Assembly (NCBI RefSeq): GCF_004343585.1
Contig: NZ_SLYW01000001.1
Location: 1-64,000 of the forward strand
Direction: 5' to 3'
Length of the DNA: 64,000 nt
DNA from: Neorhizobium sp. JUb45
Lineage (GTDB): Bacteria; Pseudomonadota; Alphaproteobacteria; Rhizobiales; Rhizobiaceae
The translations under genes and the position numbers were made by a program. The notes under the pieces were generated by a model. That model searched no databases and had not been told where the DNA came from. It saw nothing but the letters and a program-made list of their open reading frames with translations. This document shows positions 37,179 through 46,960 of this stretch, piece by piece. The first letter of the stretch is position 1. Each line of letters begins with the position of its first letter.

Positions 37179-38183
37179 ATGTTTGGCTTCCTTCTGCGGC
37201 GCCTCGCCGTCCTGATCCCGACGTTCATCGGGGTCTCCATCATCGCGTTCTCGTTCATCCGTCTTCTTCCGGGCGATCCGGTCGCGCTGCTTTCGGGCGA
37301 ACGCGTCATGTCGCCGGAGCGCCATGCGCAGATTTCCGCGCAGCTCGGCATGGACCGGCCGATGGTCATCCAGTATTTCGATTATCTCGGCGGCGTTCTG
37401 ACCGGTGACTTCGGCACCTCGATCGTTTCCAAGAAGCCGGTGCTCGACCAGTTCCTGACGCTGTTTCCAGCGACGGTCGAGCTTTCCTTCTGCGCCATCA
37501 TCATCGCCATCGCACTGGGCATTCCGGCCGGCATCATTGCCGCCGTCAAGCGCGGGTCGATCTTCGACCAGGGCCTGATGGGCATCGCGCTGGTCGGTTA
37601 TTCGATGCCGATCTTCTGGTGGGGCCTGCTGCTGATCATCCTGTTCTCCGGCATCCTGCAATGGTTCCCGGTGACGGGCCGCATCTCGCTGATGTTCTAT
37701 TTCCCGCAGGTCACCGGCTTCATGCTGATCGATAGCCTGATCTCCGGCCAGAAGGGCGCATTTGCCTCGGCGCTCAGCCATCTGGCGCTGCCGTCGATCG
37801 TGCTGTCCACCATTCCGTTGGCCGTCATCGCCCGCCAGACGCGGTCTGCCATGCTGGAAGTTCTGTCCGAAGATTACGTCCGCACCGCCCGCGCAAAAGG
37901 TCTGTCGCCGTTCCGCGTCATCGGTGTTCATGCGCTGCGCAATGCGATGATCCCGGTCGTCACCACGGTCGGCCTGCAGGTTGGTGTCATGCTGGCCGGC
38001 GCCATCCTGACCGAGACGATCTTTTCCTGGCCGGGCATCGGCAAGTGGATCCTCGATAGCGTCTTCCGTCGCGACTATGCCGTTATCCAGGGAGGCCTGC
38101 TGCTGATCGCTGCGATCATCATGACGGTGAACCTGATCGTCGACCTTCTCTACGGTCTCCTCAACCCGCGCATTCGCCACTAA
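37179..38183 (+). CDS. dppB: Dipeptide ABC transporter permease DppB
   Basis: A 334-residue inner-membrane permease with six membrane segments. The long first periplasmic loop carries LPGDPVALLSGERVMSPE. The EAA-type coupling motif is visible in EDYVRTARAKGLSPFRVIGVHALRNAMIPVVT. The C-terminus is LLYGLLNPRIRH, typical of DppB. It pairs with DppC. Confidence 0.94.
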   Translation: MFGFLLRRLAVLIPTFIGVSIIAFSFIRLLPGDPVALLSGERVMSPERHAQISAQLGMDRPMVIQYFDYLGGVLTGDFGTSIVSKKPVLDQFLTLFPATVELSFCAIIIAIALGIPAGIIAAVKRGSIFDQGLMGIALVGYSMPIFWWGLLLIILFSGILQWFPVTGRISLMFYFPQVTGFMLIDSLISGQKGAFASALSHLALPSIVLSTIPLAVIARQTRSAMLEVLSEDYVRTARAKGLSPFRVIGVHALRNAMIPVVTTVGLQVGVMLAGAILTETIFSWPGIGKWILDSVFRRDYAVIQGGLLLIAAIIMTVNLIVDLLYGLLNPRIRH

Positions 38184-38199
38184 GAAGGAGCAAAATCCC

Positions 38200-39120
38200 A
38201 TGGCCGACGCCACCATTACACAGAAGGCTGCGGAGCCCGTCTCCACCGCCCAGATGCGCCGCCAGATGCTCAAGGAGTTCTGGTTCTATTTTTCCGAAAA
38301 CCGCGGTGCCGTCATCGGCCTCTACGTTTTCGTCGCGCTGGTTTTCGTTGCGGTCTTCGCTTCGGTGCTGGCACCCCATTCGCCGTTCGAACAGTATCGT
38401 GATGCCGTGCTGAAGCCGCCGGCATGGGTTGCAGGCGGTAGCTGGACCTATGTTCTCGGCACCGATCCGATCGGTCGCGACATTCTTTCGCGCCTGATCT
38501 ACGGCGCCCAGTATTCGCTGTTCGTCGGCCTCGTCGTCACCACGCTGTCGCTGGTTGCCGGTATCGTCGTCGGCGTCATCGCCGGTTATTATCGCGGTTG
38601 GGTCGATACCGTCATCATGCGCCTGATGGACATGATCTTGGCCATCCCGTCGCTGCTGCTGGCGCTGGTGCTCGTCACCATTCTCGGTGCCGGTCTCAAC
38701 AGCGCGATGATCGCCATCGCGGTGACCCTGCAGCCGCATTTCGTGCGCCTGACCCGTGCCGCCGTGATGGCCGAAAAGTCGCGTGACTACGTGACCGCCG
38801 CCCGCATCGCCGGTGCAAGCCCGCTGCGTCTGATGTTCCGCACCATCCTGCCGAACTGCACCGCACCGCTGATCGTTCAGGCAACGATGTCGTTCTCCAA
38901 TGCCATCCTCGATCTGGCCGCTCTCGGCTTCCTCGGCATGGGCGTGCAGCCGCCGTCTCCCGAATGGGGCACGATGCTGGCCGAAGCTCGCGAATTCATC
39001 CTGCGCGCCTGGTGGGTCGTCACCTTCCCGGGCCTTGCAATCCTCATCACCGTTCTTGCCATCAACCTGATGGGCGACGGCCTGCGCGATGCGCTTGATC
39101 CGAAGCTGAAGAGGTCCTGA
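38200..39120 (+). CDS. dppC: Dipeptide ABC transporter permease DppC
   Basis: A 306-residue permease with the OppC_N segment (FWFYFSENRGAVIGLYVFV) at the N-terminus and the GTDPIGRDILSRLIYGAQYSL signature. The coupling helix is DYVTAARIAGASPLRLMFRTILPN. It ends GDGLRDALDPKLKRS. The gene starts 16 bases after dppB with a GAAGGAG ribosome site. Confidence 0.94.
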   Translation: MADATITQKAAEPVSTAQMRRQMLKEFWFYFSENRGAVIGLYVFVALVFVAVFASVLAPHSPFEQYRDAVLKPPAWVAGGSWTYVLGTDPIGRDILSRLIYGAQYSLFVGLVVTTLSLVAGIVVGVIAGYYRGWVDTVIMRLMDMILAIPSLLLALVLVTILGAGLNSAMIAIAVTLQPHFVRLTRAAVMAEKSRDYVTAARIAGASPLRLMFRTILPNCTAPLIVQATMSFSNAILDLAALGFLGMGVQPPSPEWGTMLAEAREFILRAWWVVTFPGLAILITVLAINLMGDGLRDALDPKLKRS

Positions 39121-39122
39121 TC

Positions 39123-39995
39123 ATGTCGCTCTTACAAATCGACAATCTCACCGTCGAATTCGAAACCTCGACCGGCTGGTTCCGCGCCGTCGATGGCGTT
39201 TCGGTTTCCGTCGACAATGCCGAAGTGCTTGCCATCGTCGGTGAATCCGGCTCCGGCAAGTCTGTTTCGATGCTGGCCGTGATGGGTCTTCTGCCGGCAA
39301 CGGCCAAGATCACCGCCGACCGCATGCTGTTCGAAGGGCAGGATATCCAGAAGCTTAGCGGCTCCGAACGCCGCAAGCTGATCGGCAAGGATATCGCAAT
39401 GATCTTCCAGGAGCCCGTTGCCAGCCTCAACCCGTGCTTCACGGTGGGTTTCCAGATCGAGGAAGTGCTGCGCATTCACCTCGGGCTGGACAAAAAGGCC
39501 CGCCGCGCCCGCGCCATCGAGCTGTTCAAGCTGGTTGGCCTGCCTAACCCGGAAGAGCGCCTCAACGCCTATCCGCACCAGATGTCCGGTGGCCAGTGCC
39601 AGCGCGTGATGATCGCCATCGCGATCGCTTGCGACCCGAAACTGCTGATCGCCGACGAGCCGACCACCGCGCTCGACGTGACCATCCAGAAGCAGATCCT
39701 CGACCTGATCATGGACCTGCAGGCACGCACCGGCATGGGCCTGATCATGATCACCCATGACATGGGCGTTGTGGCCGAGACCGCCGACCGTGTGGTCGTG
39801 CAGTACAAGGGCCGCAAGATGGAGGAGGCCGACGTGCTTTCCCTCTTCGAAAACCCGCAGAGCAATTATACCAAGGCGCTGCTGGCTGCCCTGCCTGAAA
39901 ATGCCACTGGCGACCGCCTGACCACGGTTTCCGACTTCTTCGACGGCAATCCGGAACCGGCACCTACTGCCAGTGCGACGGGAGTGAATGCATGA
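39123..39995 (+). CDS. dppD: Dipeptide ABC transporter ATPase DppD
   Basis: A 290-residue ATPase with Walker A GESGSGKS at 40-47, signature MSGGQCQRV, Walker [13 protein letters not shown] and the switch His in MITHDMG. The C-terminal oligopeptide-transporter extension is shortened and Pro/Ala-rich ([10 protein letters not shown]). It overlaps dppF by four bases and lies two bases after dppC. Confidence 0.94.
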   Translation: MSLLQIDNLTVEFETSTGWFRAVDGVSVSVDNAEVLAIVGESGSGKSVSMLAVMGLLPATAKITADRMLFEGQDIQKLSGSERRKLIGKDIAMIFQEPVASLNPCFTVGFQIEEVLRIHLGLDKKARRARAIELFKLVGLPNPEERLNAYPHQMSGGQCQRVMIAIAIACDPKLLIADEPTTALDVTIQKQILDLIMDLQARTGMGLIMITHDMGVVAETADRVVVQYKGRKMEEADVLSLFENPQSNYTKALLAALPENATGDRLTTVSDFFDGNPEPAPTASATGVNA

Positions 39996-40834
39996 GCACC
40001 GATACCATGCTCGAAGTGCGCGACATCAAGCGCGATTACGAACTGCCGGGCGGCTTCATGAAGCCGAAAAAGACCATCCATGCGGTGAAGGGCGTTTCCT
40101 TCAAGCTGGAGCGCGGCAAGACGCTGGCAATCGTCGGCGAAAGTGGCTGCGGCAAGTCCACGCTGGCGCGGATGATCACCTTCATCGACGAGCCGACGGC
40201 GGGCGACCTGATCATCGACGGCCAGAAGATGGACACGCGTCCGGGTCATCTGACCTCGGAAATGCGCCAGAAGGTGCAGATCGTCTTCCAGAACCCTTAC
40301 GGTTCGCTCAACCCGCGTCAGAAGATCGGCGATGTTCTGGGCGAGCCGCTGCTGATCAACACCGACATGTCGGCAAACGATCGCCGTGACCGCGCCACCG
40401 AAATGCTGATCAAGGTCGGCCTCGGCCCGGAACACTATAACCGTTATCCGCACATGTTCTCCGGCGGTCAGCGCCAGCGCATCGCCATTGCGCGCGCGCT
40501 GATGATGAACCCGAAGCTGTTGGTGCTGGACGAGCCTGTTTCGGCGCTCGACCTTTCGGTTCAGGCACAGGTTCTGAACCTGCTGGCCGACCTGCAGGAC
40601 GAGTTCAACCTCACCTATGTGTTCATCAGCCACGACTTGTCCGTCGTGCGTTACATCGCCGACGAGGTGATGGTGATGTATTTCGGCGAGGCGGTCGAAT
40701 ACGGCACGCGCGACGAGGTGTTTTCGGCGCCGAAGCACGAATACACGCAGACCCTGTTCAAGGCGACGCCGAAGGCTGATGTGGAATCGATCCGGGCACG
40801 TGTCGCCGCGAAGAAGGCGGCGAGTGCTGCCTGA
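39992..40834 (+). CDS. dppF: Dipeptide ABC transporter ATPase DppF
   Basis: A 280-residue ATPase with Walker A GESGCGKS at 49-56, signature FSGGQRQR, Walker B LLVLDEPVSALD and the DppF-type loop VFQNPYGSLNPRQKIGDVL. It forms the nucleotide-binding pair with DppD. The ATG overlaps the dppD stop. Confidence 0.94.
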   Translation: MSTDTMLEVRDIKRDYELPGGFMKPKKTIHAVKGVSFKLERGKTLAIVGESGCGKSTLARMITFIDEPTAGDLIIDGQKMDTRPGHLTSEMRQKVQIVFQNPYGSLNPRQKIGDVLGEPLLINTDMSANDRRDRATEMLIKVGLGPEHYNRYPHMFSGGQRQRIAIARALMMNPKLLVLDEPVSALDLSVQAQVLNLLADLQDEFNLTYVFISHDLSVVRYIADEVMVMYFGEAVEYGTRDEVFSAPKHEYTQTLFKATPKADVESIRARVAAKKAASAA

Positions 40835-40843
40835 TGCAGGGTC

Positions 40844-40872
40844 GTCATCCTCGGGTCAGGCTCGAGGATGAC
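40844..40872. repeat. Rhizobial intergenic palindrome (RIME-half-like)
   Basis: Arms GTCATCCTCG / CGAGGATGAC around a nine-base centre containing GGTCAGG. This is the same type of element as the halves of the longer repeat at 50676-50763. Confidence 0.6.
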
Positions 40873-40893
40873 CACCGAGAGAGATGAGATATT

Positions 40894-40932
40894 GAAAAAG
40901 GCGCTGCGGAGACATCCGCAGCGCCTTTTTCA
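40894..40932. terminator. Bidirectional terminator between dppF and the aldolase gene
   Basis: A long perfect stem AAAAAGGCGCTGCGGA / CCGCAGCGCCTTTTT around loop GACAT, with A and T runs on the two sides. It can end both converging operons. Confidence 0.9.
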
Positions 40933-40951
40933 TTGGGTCTTGTCTAGCTGC

Positions 40952-41836
40952 TTACAACAAACCGAACTTCTTCAGCGTCTCGCCAATTTTCGCATCCTGC
41001 TCTGCATTCGGCAGCAAAGCCGGCTGGCGGCTGGCGCCGACGGAACTATCCTGCAGATAGAGCGCGCGCTTGACCATGGCCGGTGGGAAACCGTGCTGGT
41101 AGAGGTCGGTGCGGAAGGCCGTGTAGATGTCCTGCTGACGTTCGGCTTCAGCAATATTGCCCGAGTTGAAGCCACCGACGATGCCGGCGAGGACGTCCGG
41201 CATGGCATTGCCGAGACCGGAAATGCAGCCGGCAGCGCCGTTCTGCAACGACCACAGGACCAGATGGTCCGGGCCGGAATAGACTTCGAAACCTTCGACC
41301 TCTTTCGAGACCTGCAGGTAGGCCGCAAGCGTTTCCTGCGCGCCGCCCGAGTCCTTGATGCCGGCGATGTTGCCATGGGTGGCCAGTTTTCGCGCAGTTT
41401 CCGGCTCGATGTGGTTCTGGGTGCGGGCCGGGATGTCGTAGAGATAGACCGGCGTTTTGACGGCGTCTGCGACGGTGGAGAAATGGCGGATCAGGCCGTC
41501 CTGCGTGCAGGCGATGAAGAAGGGCGTGATGACGGCGATGCCGGTGACGCCGATACGGTCGAATTCCTTGGCCAGCTGCAGCGTTTCGAACGTGGCGGGC
41601 ATGCCGGCATTGACGATGACATCGACCTTGCCGCCGACTTCATCGACAACTTCCTCGAGAAGCTTGACCTTTTCGCCAAAGGTGAGTGCGGAGAAATCGC
41701 CGTTGGTGCCGGCGCACATGATGTTGTTGCCGGCCGCCACCTGACGGCGCACCTGCGCGCGGGTCGCTTCGTAATTGATCGTTTCGTCGTCGTTGAAGCA
41801 TGTCACGATCGCGACAAAGGCTTTCTTGGTCATCAT
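40952..41836 (-). CDS. DHDPS/NAL-family class I aldolase
   Basis: A 294-residue TIM-barrel lyase of the dihydrodipicolinate synthase family. Schiff-base Lys161 (GIKDSGG), Tyr133 (YLYDIPA), Arg138 and Thr44 fall at the same numbers as in E. coli DapA. The GTTGE loop is GTNGD here, so it is unlikely to be the biosynthetic enzyme. It is the last gene of the second transporter operon beside sugar-acid enzymes. A catabolic aldolase or dehydratase acting on a 2-keto-3-deoxy acid and releasing pyruvate is the best guess. GGAG precedes the ATG pair. Confidence 0.85.
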   Translation of the reverse strand: MMTKKAFVAIVTCFNDDETINYEATRAQVRRQVAAGNNIMCAGTNGDFSALTFGEKVKLLEEVVDEVGGKVDVIVNAGMPATFETLQLAKEFDRIGVTGIAVITPFFIACTQDGLIRHFSTVADAVKTPVYLYDIPARTQNHIEPETARKLATHGNIAGIKDSGGAQETLAAYLQVSKEVEGFEVYSGPDHLVLWSLQNGAAGCISGLGNAMPDVLAGIVGGFNSGNIAEAERQQDIYTAFRTDLYQHGFPPAMVKRALYLQDSSVGASRQPALLPNAEQDAKIGETLKKFGLL

Positions 41837-41857
41837 TCTACTCCGGTATCAATCAAA

Positions 41858-43477
41858 TCAGGATGCTGTTGCCAGACGGGCGTTGCGGTTTGCGGCCTGC
41901 ACGTCCGGGTCGGGATCAAGGCTGGCGGCGAGAAGCGCCTGGGTATAGGGTTTTTGCGGGTTGTCGAAGACCTGCGTAACAGTGCCGAATTCGACCACTT
42001 CGCCCTTCTGCATGACCATCACGTAATCGGCGAAATCGCGCACCAGCGGCAGGTCGTGGGCGATGAAGATGAAGGCGATGCCCATTTCCTTGCGCAGCTT
42101 GTCGAGAAGCTTGATCACCTGCGCCTGTACCGAAACGTCGAGCGCCGAGACGGCCTCGTCGCAGACGATCAGCTTTGGTTCGAGCGCCAGTGCGCGGGCA
42201 ATGGCGATACGCTGGCGCTGGCCACCGGAAAACTGGTGCGGGTAACGGCCCATATGTTCCGGCGACAGGCCGACCTGATCGAGCAGTTCGGCAGCACGCA
42301 CGCGCCACTTGGCCTTGGGCAGGATTTCCGGGTGGATGACCCAGGCCTCCGAAATCAGCTGGTAAACCGTCATGCGCGGGTTGAGCGACTGGGTGGGGTC
42401 CTGAAACACCATCTGCAGGTCGCGGCGCAGCTTGAACAGATCGCCCGGCGACATGGTGAAAAGGTCCTTGCCCTTCCATTCCGCGGTGCCGCCATCGGCT
42501 TCCTCGAGGCGCAGGAGGATGCGGGCGAGGGTGGATTTGCCCGAGCCGCTTTCACCGACGACGGCAACGGTCTCGCCTGCCTTGAGGTCGAAGGAGACGC
42601 CTTTCAAAGCTTCGAAGCCGCCGTAGAATTTCTTGGCATTCTTGACGCTGAGGATGGGCTCGCCTGACGTCGCCGGTTCGTGCATGTCGCCCTTGCCGGG
42701 GGCGGCGGCGATCAGCTTTTTGGTATAGGCATGCTGCGGGTTGCGATAGACGTCGCGCACCGTGCCGCTTTCGACCAGCTGACCCTTTTCCATCACAACG
42801 ACGCGGTCGGCGACTTCGGAAACGACGCCGAGATCGTGGGTGATGATCAGCACGCCCATGCCGGTTTCACGCTGCAATTCCTTGAGGAGAAGCAGCACTT
42901 CCGCCTGCACCGTCACGTCGAGCGCAGTGGTCGGTTCGTCGGCGATCAGCAGATCGGGTTTGAGCGCAAGCGCCATGGCGATCATGACACGCTGGCGCTG
43001 GCCGCCGGAAAATTCGTGCGGGTATTTGTCGAGCGCCTTTTCCGGCTCCGGCAGGGCGACGCGCTTGAACAGGCGCAGGGCTTCGGCCTGGGCTTCGCTA
43101 TTGCCCTTGCCGTGGGTTTTCAATGCCTCGCGCATCTGCCAGCCGACCGTATAAACCGGGTTCAGGTGGCTGAGCGGGTCCTGAAAGATCATGGCGATGC
43201 GGCGGCCGTTGACCTCGCGACGGGCCTCGCTGCTCATCTTGAACAGATCCTTGCCGTCGAGCAGGATTTCGCCCGACGCGATTTTTCCGGGCGGCATGTC
43301 GATCAGGTTCATGATCGCCGAGGACGAGACCGACTTGCCGGAGCCGCTCTCGCCGAGAATGGCGAGCGTTTCGCCACGGTCGAGATGATAGGAGATGTTG
43401 CGCACGGCGTGGACGGTGCCGGTGGCGGTGTGAAAATCGACCGAGAGGTTGCGGACTTCGAGAAGATGATCAGCCAT
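41858..43477 (-). CDS. Fused dual ATPase of the second peptide/opine-type ABC transporter
   Basis: A 539-residue protein with two ABC domains in tandem, equivalent to DppD and DppF joined (GsiA/YejF layout). Domain 1 has Walker A GESGSGKS at 42-49, FSGGQRQR and [12 protein letters not shown]. Domain 2 (from about 270) repeats [17 protein letters not shown] and LIVCDEAVSALD, with the Ala-for-Pro change in the second Walker B. It overlaps the permease gene by eight bases and is followed 21 bases later by the aldolase gene. Confidence 0.93.
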   Translation of the reverse strand: MADHLLEVRNLSVDFHTATGTVHAVRNISYHLDRGETLAILGESGSGKSVSSSAIMNLIDMPPGKIASGEILLDGKDLFKMSSEARREVNGRRIAMIFQDPLSHLNPVYTVGWQMREALKTHGKGNSEAQAEALRLFKRVALPEPEKALDKYPHEFSGGQRQRVMIAMALALKPDLLIADEPTTALDVTVQAEVLLLLKELQRETGMGVLIITHDLGVVSEVADRVVVMEKGQLVESGTVRDVYRNPQHAYTKKLIAAAPGKGDMHEPATSGEPILSVKNAKKFYGGFEALKGVSFDLKAGETVAVVGESGSGKSTLARILLRLEEADGGTAEWKGKDLFTMSPGDLFKLRRDLQMVFQDPTQSLNPRMTVYQLISEAWVIHPEILPKAKWRVRAAELLDQVGLSPEHMGRYPHQFSGGQRQRIAIARALALEPKLIVCDEAVSALDVSVQAQVIKLLDKLRKEMGIAFIFIAHDLPLVRDFADYVMVMQKGEVVEFGTVTQVFDNPQKPYTQALLAASLDPDPDVQAANRNARLATAS

Positions 43478-44408
43478 TTTTCGGTCCTTTCATTTCCAGG
43501 CGCCAGCGCTGGACGGGGTCGAGCGCGATACGCAGCCAGTTGGACAGAAGGTTGAGCGAGAGGGTGGTGAGAATGATGGCCAGGCCCGGCCAGAAGGATA
43601 GCCACCACGCGTTTGTGAGGTACTGGCGACCCTGAGAGATCATCAGGCCCCAGGTGATTTCCGGCGGCTGGATGCCGATGCCGAGGAAGGAAAGCGCACT
43701 TTCGGCCAGCATGACATAGGCAAAATCGAGCGTGGCAAGCGTCGTCAGCGTCGGCAACACCACCGGCAGGATGTGACGGAACAGGATGCGTTTCGACGAT
43801 GCGCCCATGACGCGGGCCGCCTGTACGAACATGCGGCTCTTGATTTCCAGAACTTCCGCTCGGGTGGTGCGCAGATAGACCGGAATACGGGTGATCGACA
43901 GGACCAGCATCAGGTTGAGGATGGAAGAGCCGAGGATATAAAGCACGATCACCGCGACCAGCAGCGATGGGAAGGACATGATGACGTCTGCGAGACGCAT
44001 GATGATCTGGCTGGTGCGTTCCGACGCGAAGCCGGCGATCAGGCCGAGCAGGGTGCCGATGACAGCCGAGATCAGCACGGCGCCGGCGGCAACCATGATG
44101 GTGTTCTGGGTGGCGACGATGATGCGCGGCCAGAGCGGGCGGCCAAGTGCATCGGCACCGAGCCACATGAACCATTCGCGGTCGAACATGAAAGGCGCGA
44201 GGTTGCGGCCGCGCAGGTTCTGCTTGGTGGCGAGATCATCGAGCAGGGTGGGGCCGATGATGGCCATGATGATGACGAAGACGAGGAAGATGGCGGCACA
44301 GAGGGCGAACTTGTCGGCCCAGAGCATCCGCGCCATGCGCACGACGGCGCTCGGCTCCTCGGCAACGGTTTCCTTGGCGGTGGGTGTGGATTGAATGGCC
44401 ATGGTCAT
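43470..44408 (-). CDS. ABC transporter permease, DppC/OppC type
   Basis: A 312-residue inner-membrane permease with LGADALGRPLWPRIIVATQNT in the place of the usual GTDxxGRD signature. The coupling helix is MFVQAARVMGASSKRILFRHILPV, and the end is LLSNWLRIALDPVQRW. GAGGAT lies seven bases before the ATG. It forms the channel with the next upstream permease. Confidence 0.92.
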   Translation of the reverse strand: MTMAIQSTPTAKETVAEEPSAVVRMARMLWADKFALCAAIFLVFVIIMAIIGPTLLDDLATKQNLRGRNLAPFMFDREWFMWLGADALGRPLWPRIIVATQNTIMVAAGAVLISAVIGTLLGLIAGFASERTSQIIMRLADVIMSFPSLLVAVIVLYILGSSILNLMLVLSITRIPVYLRTTRAEVLEIKSRMFVQAARVMGASSKRILFRHILPVVLPTLTTLATLDFAYVMLAESALSFLGIGIQPPEITWGLMISQGRQYLTNAWWLSFWPGLAIILTTLSLNLLSNWLRIALDPVQRWRLEMKGPKNG

Positions 44409-44416
44409 ATCGATCC

Positions 44417-45331
44417 TCAGTAGCGGATGCGCGGGTCGAGCAGGGCATAGGCCATGTCGATCACGAGGTTCATGAGGAAGATGGCGAAAGCGGTGACGAG
44501 GATCGCCGCCAGCACGACGTTGAAGTCACGCTGCAGGATGCTGTCGATCATCAGCTTGCCGACGCCGGGGAAACCAAAAATGGTTTCGATGACGACGGCG
44601 CCGTTCAAGAGGCTGGCCGCCTGGTCGCCGATGACGGTGATGACCGGCAGCATGGCGTTGCGCAGCGCGTGAACGAAGATGATCGGGCCGGATTTGACGC
44701 CCTTGGCGCGGGCCGTCTTCACGTAGGCCGAGGAGAGGGCCGAGATCATCGAGCCGCGCACCACCTGAACGATAATGCCGAAGGGGCGCACGAACAGCAC
44801 GCAGATCGGCAGGATCCAGTGCGACAGCGAGCCGGTGCCGGAGGTCGGCAGCCAGGAGAGCTGGATGGCGAAGACGACGATGGCGACGATGGCGAGCCAG
44901 AAATCCGGCACGGAGGCGCCGATCAGCGAGACCATCGAGGAAAAGCGGTCGAAGAAGCCGCCGGTGCGGAAGGCGGCGAGCGAGCCGACGACGATGGCGC
45001 AGACGGTGACCAGCGTCATGGTGATGACGGCGAGCCAGAGCGTCCAGGTGAAGGCTTCGAGCACGACATCAAGGGCAGGGCGGGCCTTGCGCAGGCTCTC
45101 GCCGAGATCGCCGGTGACGACATTGCCGACATACTGGCCGAACTGCACGAGAAGCGGCTGATCAAGGCCATGAAGGGCGCGGAACTCTGCCTTCATTTCG
45201 GCGGAGGCTTCGACGGGAAGGAAGAGCGATGCCGGGTCGCCCGTCAGACGGGACAGGAAGAAGACCATGACCAGCAGCCCGATGAGCGAGATGAGACTGG
45301 CGAAGGCGCGCTTGCGGATAAAACTGAGCAT
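44417..45331 (-). CDS. ABC transporter permease, DppB type
   Basis: 304 residues from the ATG at 45331, chosen because GAGG lies just before it and the N-terminus (MLSFIRKRAFASLISL) is the usual cytoplasmic/TM1 start. A longer frame to 45379 adds a non-homologous leader. The motifs are TGDPASLFLP, AYVKTARAKGVKSGPIIFVHALRNAMLPVI and the C-terminal AYALLDPRIRY. Confidence 0.92.
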   Translation of the reverse strand: MLSFIRKRAFASLISLIGLLVMVFFLSRLTGDPASLFLPVEASAEMKAEFRALHGLDQPLLVQFGQYVGNVVTGDLGESLRKARPALDVVLEAFTWTLWLAVITMTLVTVCAIVVGSLAAFRTGGFFDRFSSMVSLIGASVPDFWLAIVAIVVFAIQLSWLPTSGTGSLSHWILPICVLFVRPFGIIVQVVRGSMISALSSAYVKTARAKGVKSGPIIFVHALRNAMLPVITVIGDQAASLLNGAVVIETIFGFPGVGKLMIDSILQRDFNVVLAAILVTAFAIFLMNLVIDMAYALLDPRIRY

Positions 45332-45351
45332 GGTGACCTCGATCTTGCTGG

Positions 45352-45426
45352 AATGGACGGCCGCGAAACCGTCGTCCATTTCGCTTCGATTGGGGCGATC
45401 CCGGCCCTGTCGGTGCAGGATCGCCC
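45352..45426. promoter_or_regulatory. Double hairpin between binding-protein and permease genes
   Basis: Two stem-loops fill the 111-base gap. One has arms AATGGACG / CGTCCATT (45352-45380), the other GGGCGATCC / GGATCGCCC (45393-45426). As in dpp, they would stabilise the binding-protein mRNA and reduce read-through. Confidence 0.65.
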
Positions 45427-45442
45427 TAAGGTTATGGGTGGG

Positions 45443-46960
45443 TTACTTCTTGATGCCGATCTCGGAGAGCTGCAGCATGGAGTTGGTGGCGATGCTGGGC
45501 TTGAAGTCCAGACGTTCGGACACGCGCGAATAACCGACCATGTGGAAGAGCGCGACGTCGGCGACGAGATCGTCGTGGACATAGGCGATCAGCTGCGACC
45601 AGAGTTTTGCACGTTCGTCACCGGTGGCGGCCGAAGCGCGGGCGATGAGATCATCGACCTTGGGATCGGCGTAACCGGACTGGGTGCCCTTCGAGTCATA
45701 CTTGAAGAACATGGTGAAGGACGGATCACCCTTGGAATTGTCGTGCATGGCAGCAACAATCGTCGGGCCACGGCCTTCCTTAAACGGCTTCGAATAGTAG
45801 ACCTCGTGTTCGGCGACTTCGACGAATTTCAGGTCGATCTTGAAACCAACATCCTGCAACTGTGCCTGGACGGCTTCCATGATTTCCGTGACGTTCGGGA
45901 AGTTGGCCGTACGCGCAACCACGGTGATCGGGGTGTCGACCGGCACGCCGGCAGCCTTGGCTTCTTCAAGCAGCTTCTTGGCCTGATCCGGATCGTATGG
46001 GAACACCTTCACATCCGGGTTCCAGCCAAGCGTCGTTGGCGGCACCAGCGCGGTGGCGAGAACGGCATCTTCCGGCACCAGCGTGCCGATGAAGGCCTGA
46101 CGGTCGATCGCGAGGTTCAGCGCCTTGCGGACGCGGACATCGTTGAGCGGCGCGATATTGCCATCGATACGCAGATAGACGGTTTCGCTGTCGAGGTATG
46201 AGAAGTCGGTCTTGTCGTTGGTGGCTTCGACCTGCGAGATCGACGGTGCAAGATCGGCTTCGCCGGCCTGAACCATGGCGGCGCGAACCGCCGGGTCTGA
46301 GCGGAACAGGTAGGTGGCCTTGGTGACGGCGGGCTTCTTGCCCCAATAATCGTCACGCGCATCGAGAACGATCTGCTGGCCCGGTGTCCAGTTGGACAGT
46401 TTGTAAGGACCGGTGCCGACCGGCTCGCGCACGAATTCCAGCGGCGTGCCTTCCGGTACGATGGTGACGAGCGACAGCAGCAGCGGCAGGATCGGCTGGA
46501 CCGGATTGACCTTGAAATCGATGGTGTTTTCGTCAACCACCTTCACGTCGAATTTCATGCCGCCGAAATAACGGCGGGATTCGCAGATGTTCTTGTCGCT
46601 GAAAATGCGGTCAAAGCTGAATTTGACATCCTTGGCGCCAAACGCCTTGCCGTCGGAAAATTTGACGCCCTGACGCAGGTGGAAGCGCCATGTGCCGTCA
46701 GCTGTCTGTTCCCACTTTTCGGCGAGGCGGGGCATGACGCCCTTTTTATCGCGCACGTCGAGTTCGGTCAGCGTTTCGCTGACATTTTCCATGATGACGC
46801 GGCCGATATTGGAGCGCGTCGCCATGCAGGGCTCGAGCAGGTCGGCCTCTTCCGGCAGAACGATCTTGATATCCGTCGATGCGGCATGAACCGGGCTGAT
46901 GCCGGTGCCGAGTGCGAGGACAGAACCCAGCAGGGCTCCAAGCAAATGCGAAGTCTTCAT
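45443..46960 (-). CDS. ABC transporter substrate-binding protein (SBP_bac_5)
   Basis: A 505-residue periplasmic binding protein of the peptide/nickel/opine cluster. The signal peptide ends near residue 26 (SPVHA). Features include WEQTADGTWRFHLRQGVKFSDG (the family signature), EPVGTGPYKL and LRIDGNIAPLNDVRVRKALNLAIDR. It is the first gene of the minus-strand operon that ends with the aldolase. The ligand is unknown; context suggests a sugar acid or a glycosyl or opine-like conjugate rather than plain peptides. Confidence 0.9.
   Translation of the reverse strand: MKTSHLLGALLGSVLALGTGISPVHAASTDIKIVLPEEADLLEPCMATRSNIGRVIMENVSETLTELDVRDKKGVMPRLAEKWEQTADGTWRFHLRQGVKFSDGKAFGAKDVKFSFDRIFSDKNICESRRYFGGMKFDVKVVDENTIDFKVNPVQPILPLLLSLVTIVPEGTPLEFVREPVGTGPYKLSNWTPGQQIVLDARDDYWGKKPAVTKATYLFRSDPAVRAAMVQAGEADLAPSISQVEATNDKTDFSYLDSETVYLRIDGNIAPLNDVRVRKALNLAIDRQAFIGTLVPEDAVLATALVPPTTLGWNPDVKVFPYDPDQAKKLLEEAKAAGVPVDTPITVVARTANFPNVTEIMEAVQAQLQDVGFKIDLKFVEVAEHEVYYSKPFKEGRGPTIVAAMHDNSKGDPSFTMFFKYDSKGTQSGYADPKVDDLIARASAATGDERAKLWSQLIAYVHDDLVADVALFHMVGYSRVSERLDFKPSIATNSMLQLSEIGIKK

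Noticed and set aside
40868-46201. Plus-strand frames of 599 and 605 codons opposite the aldolase and transporter genes
   Set aside because: They lie antisense to well-recognised genes with matching motifs on the minus strand; their products are Gly/Asp/His-rich shadow sequence.
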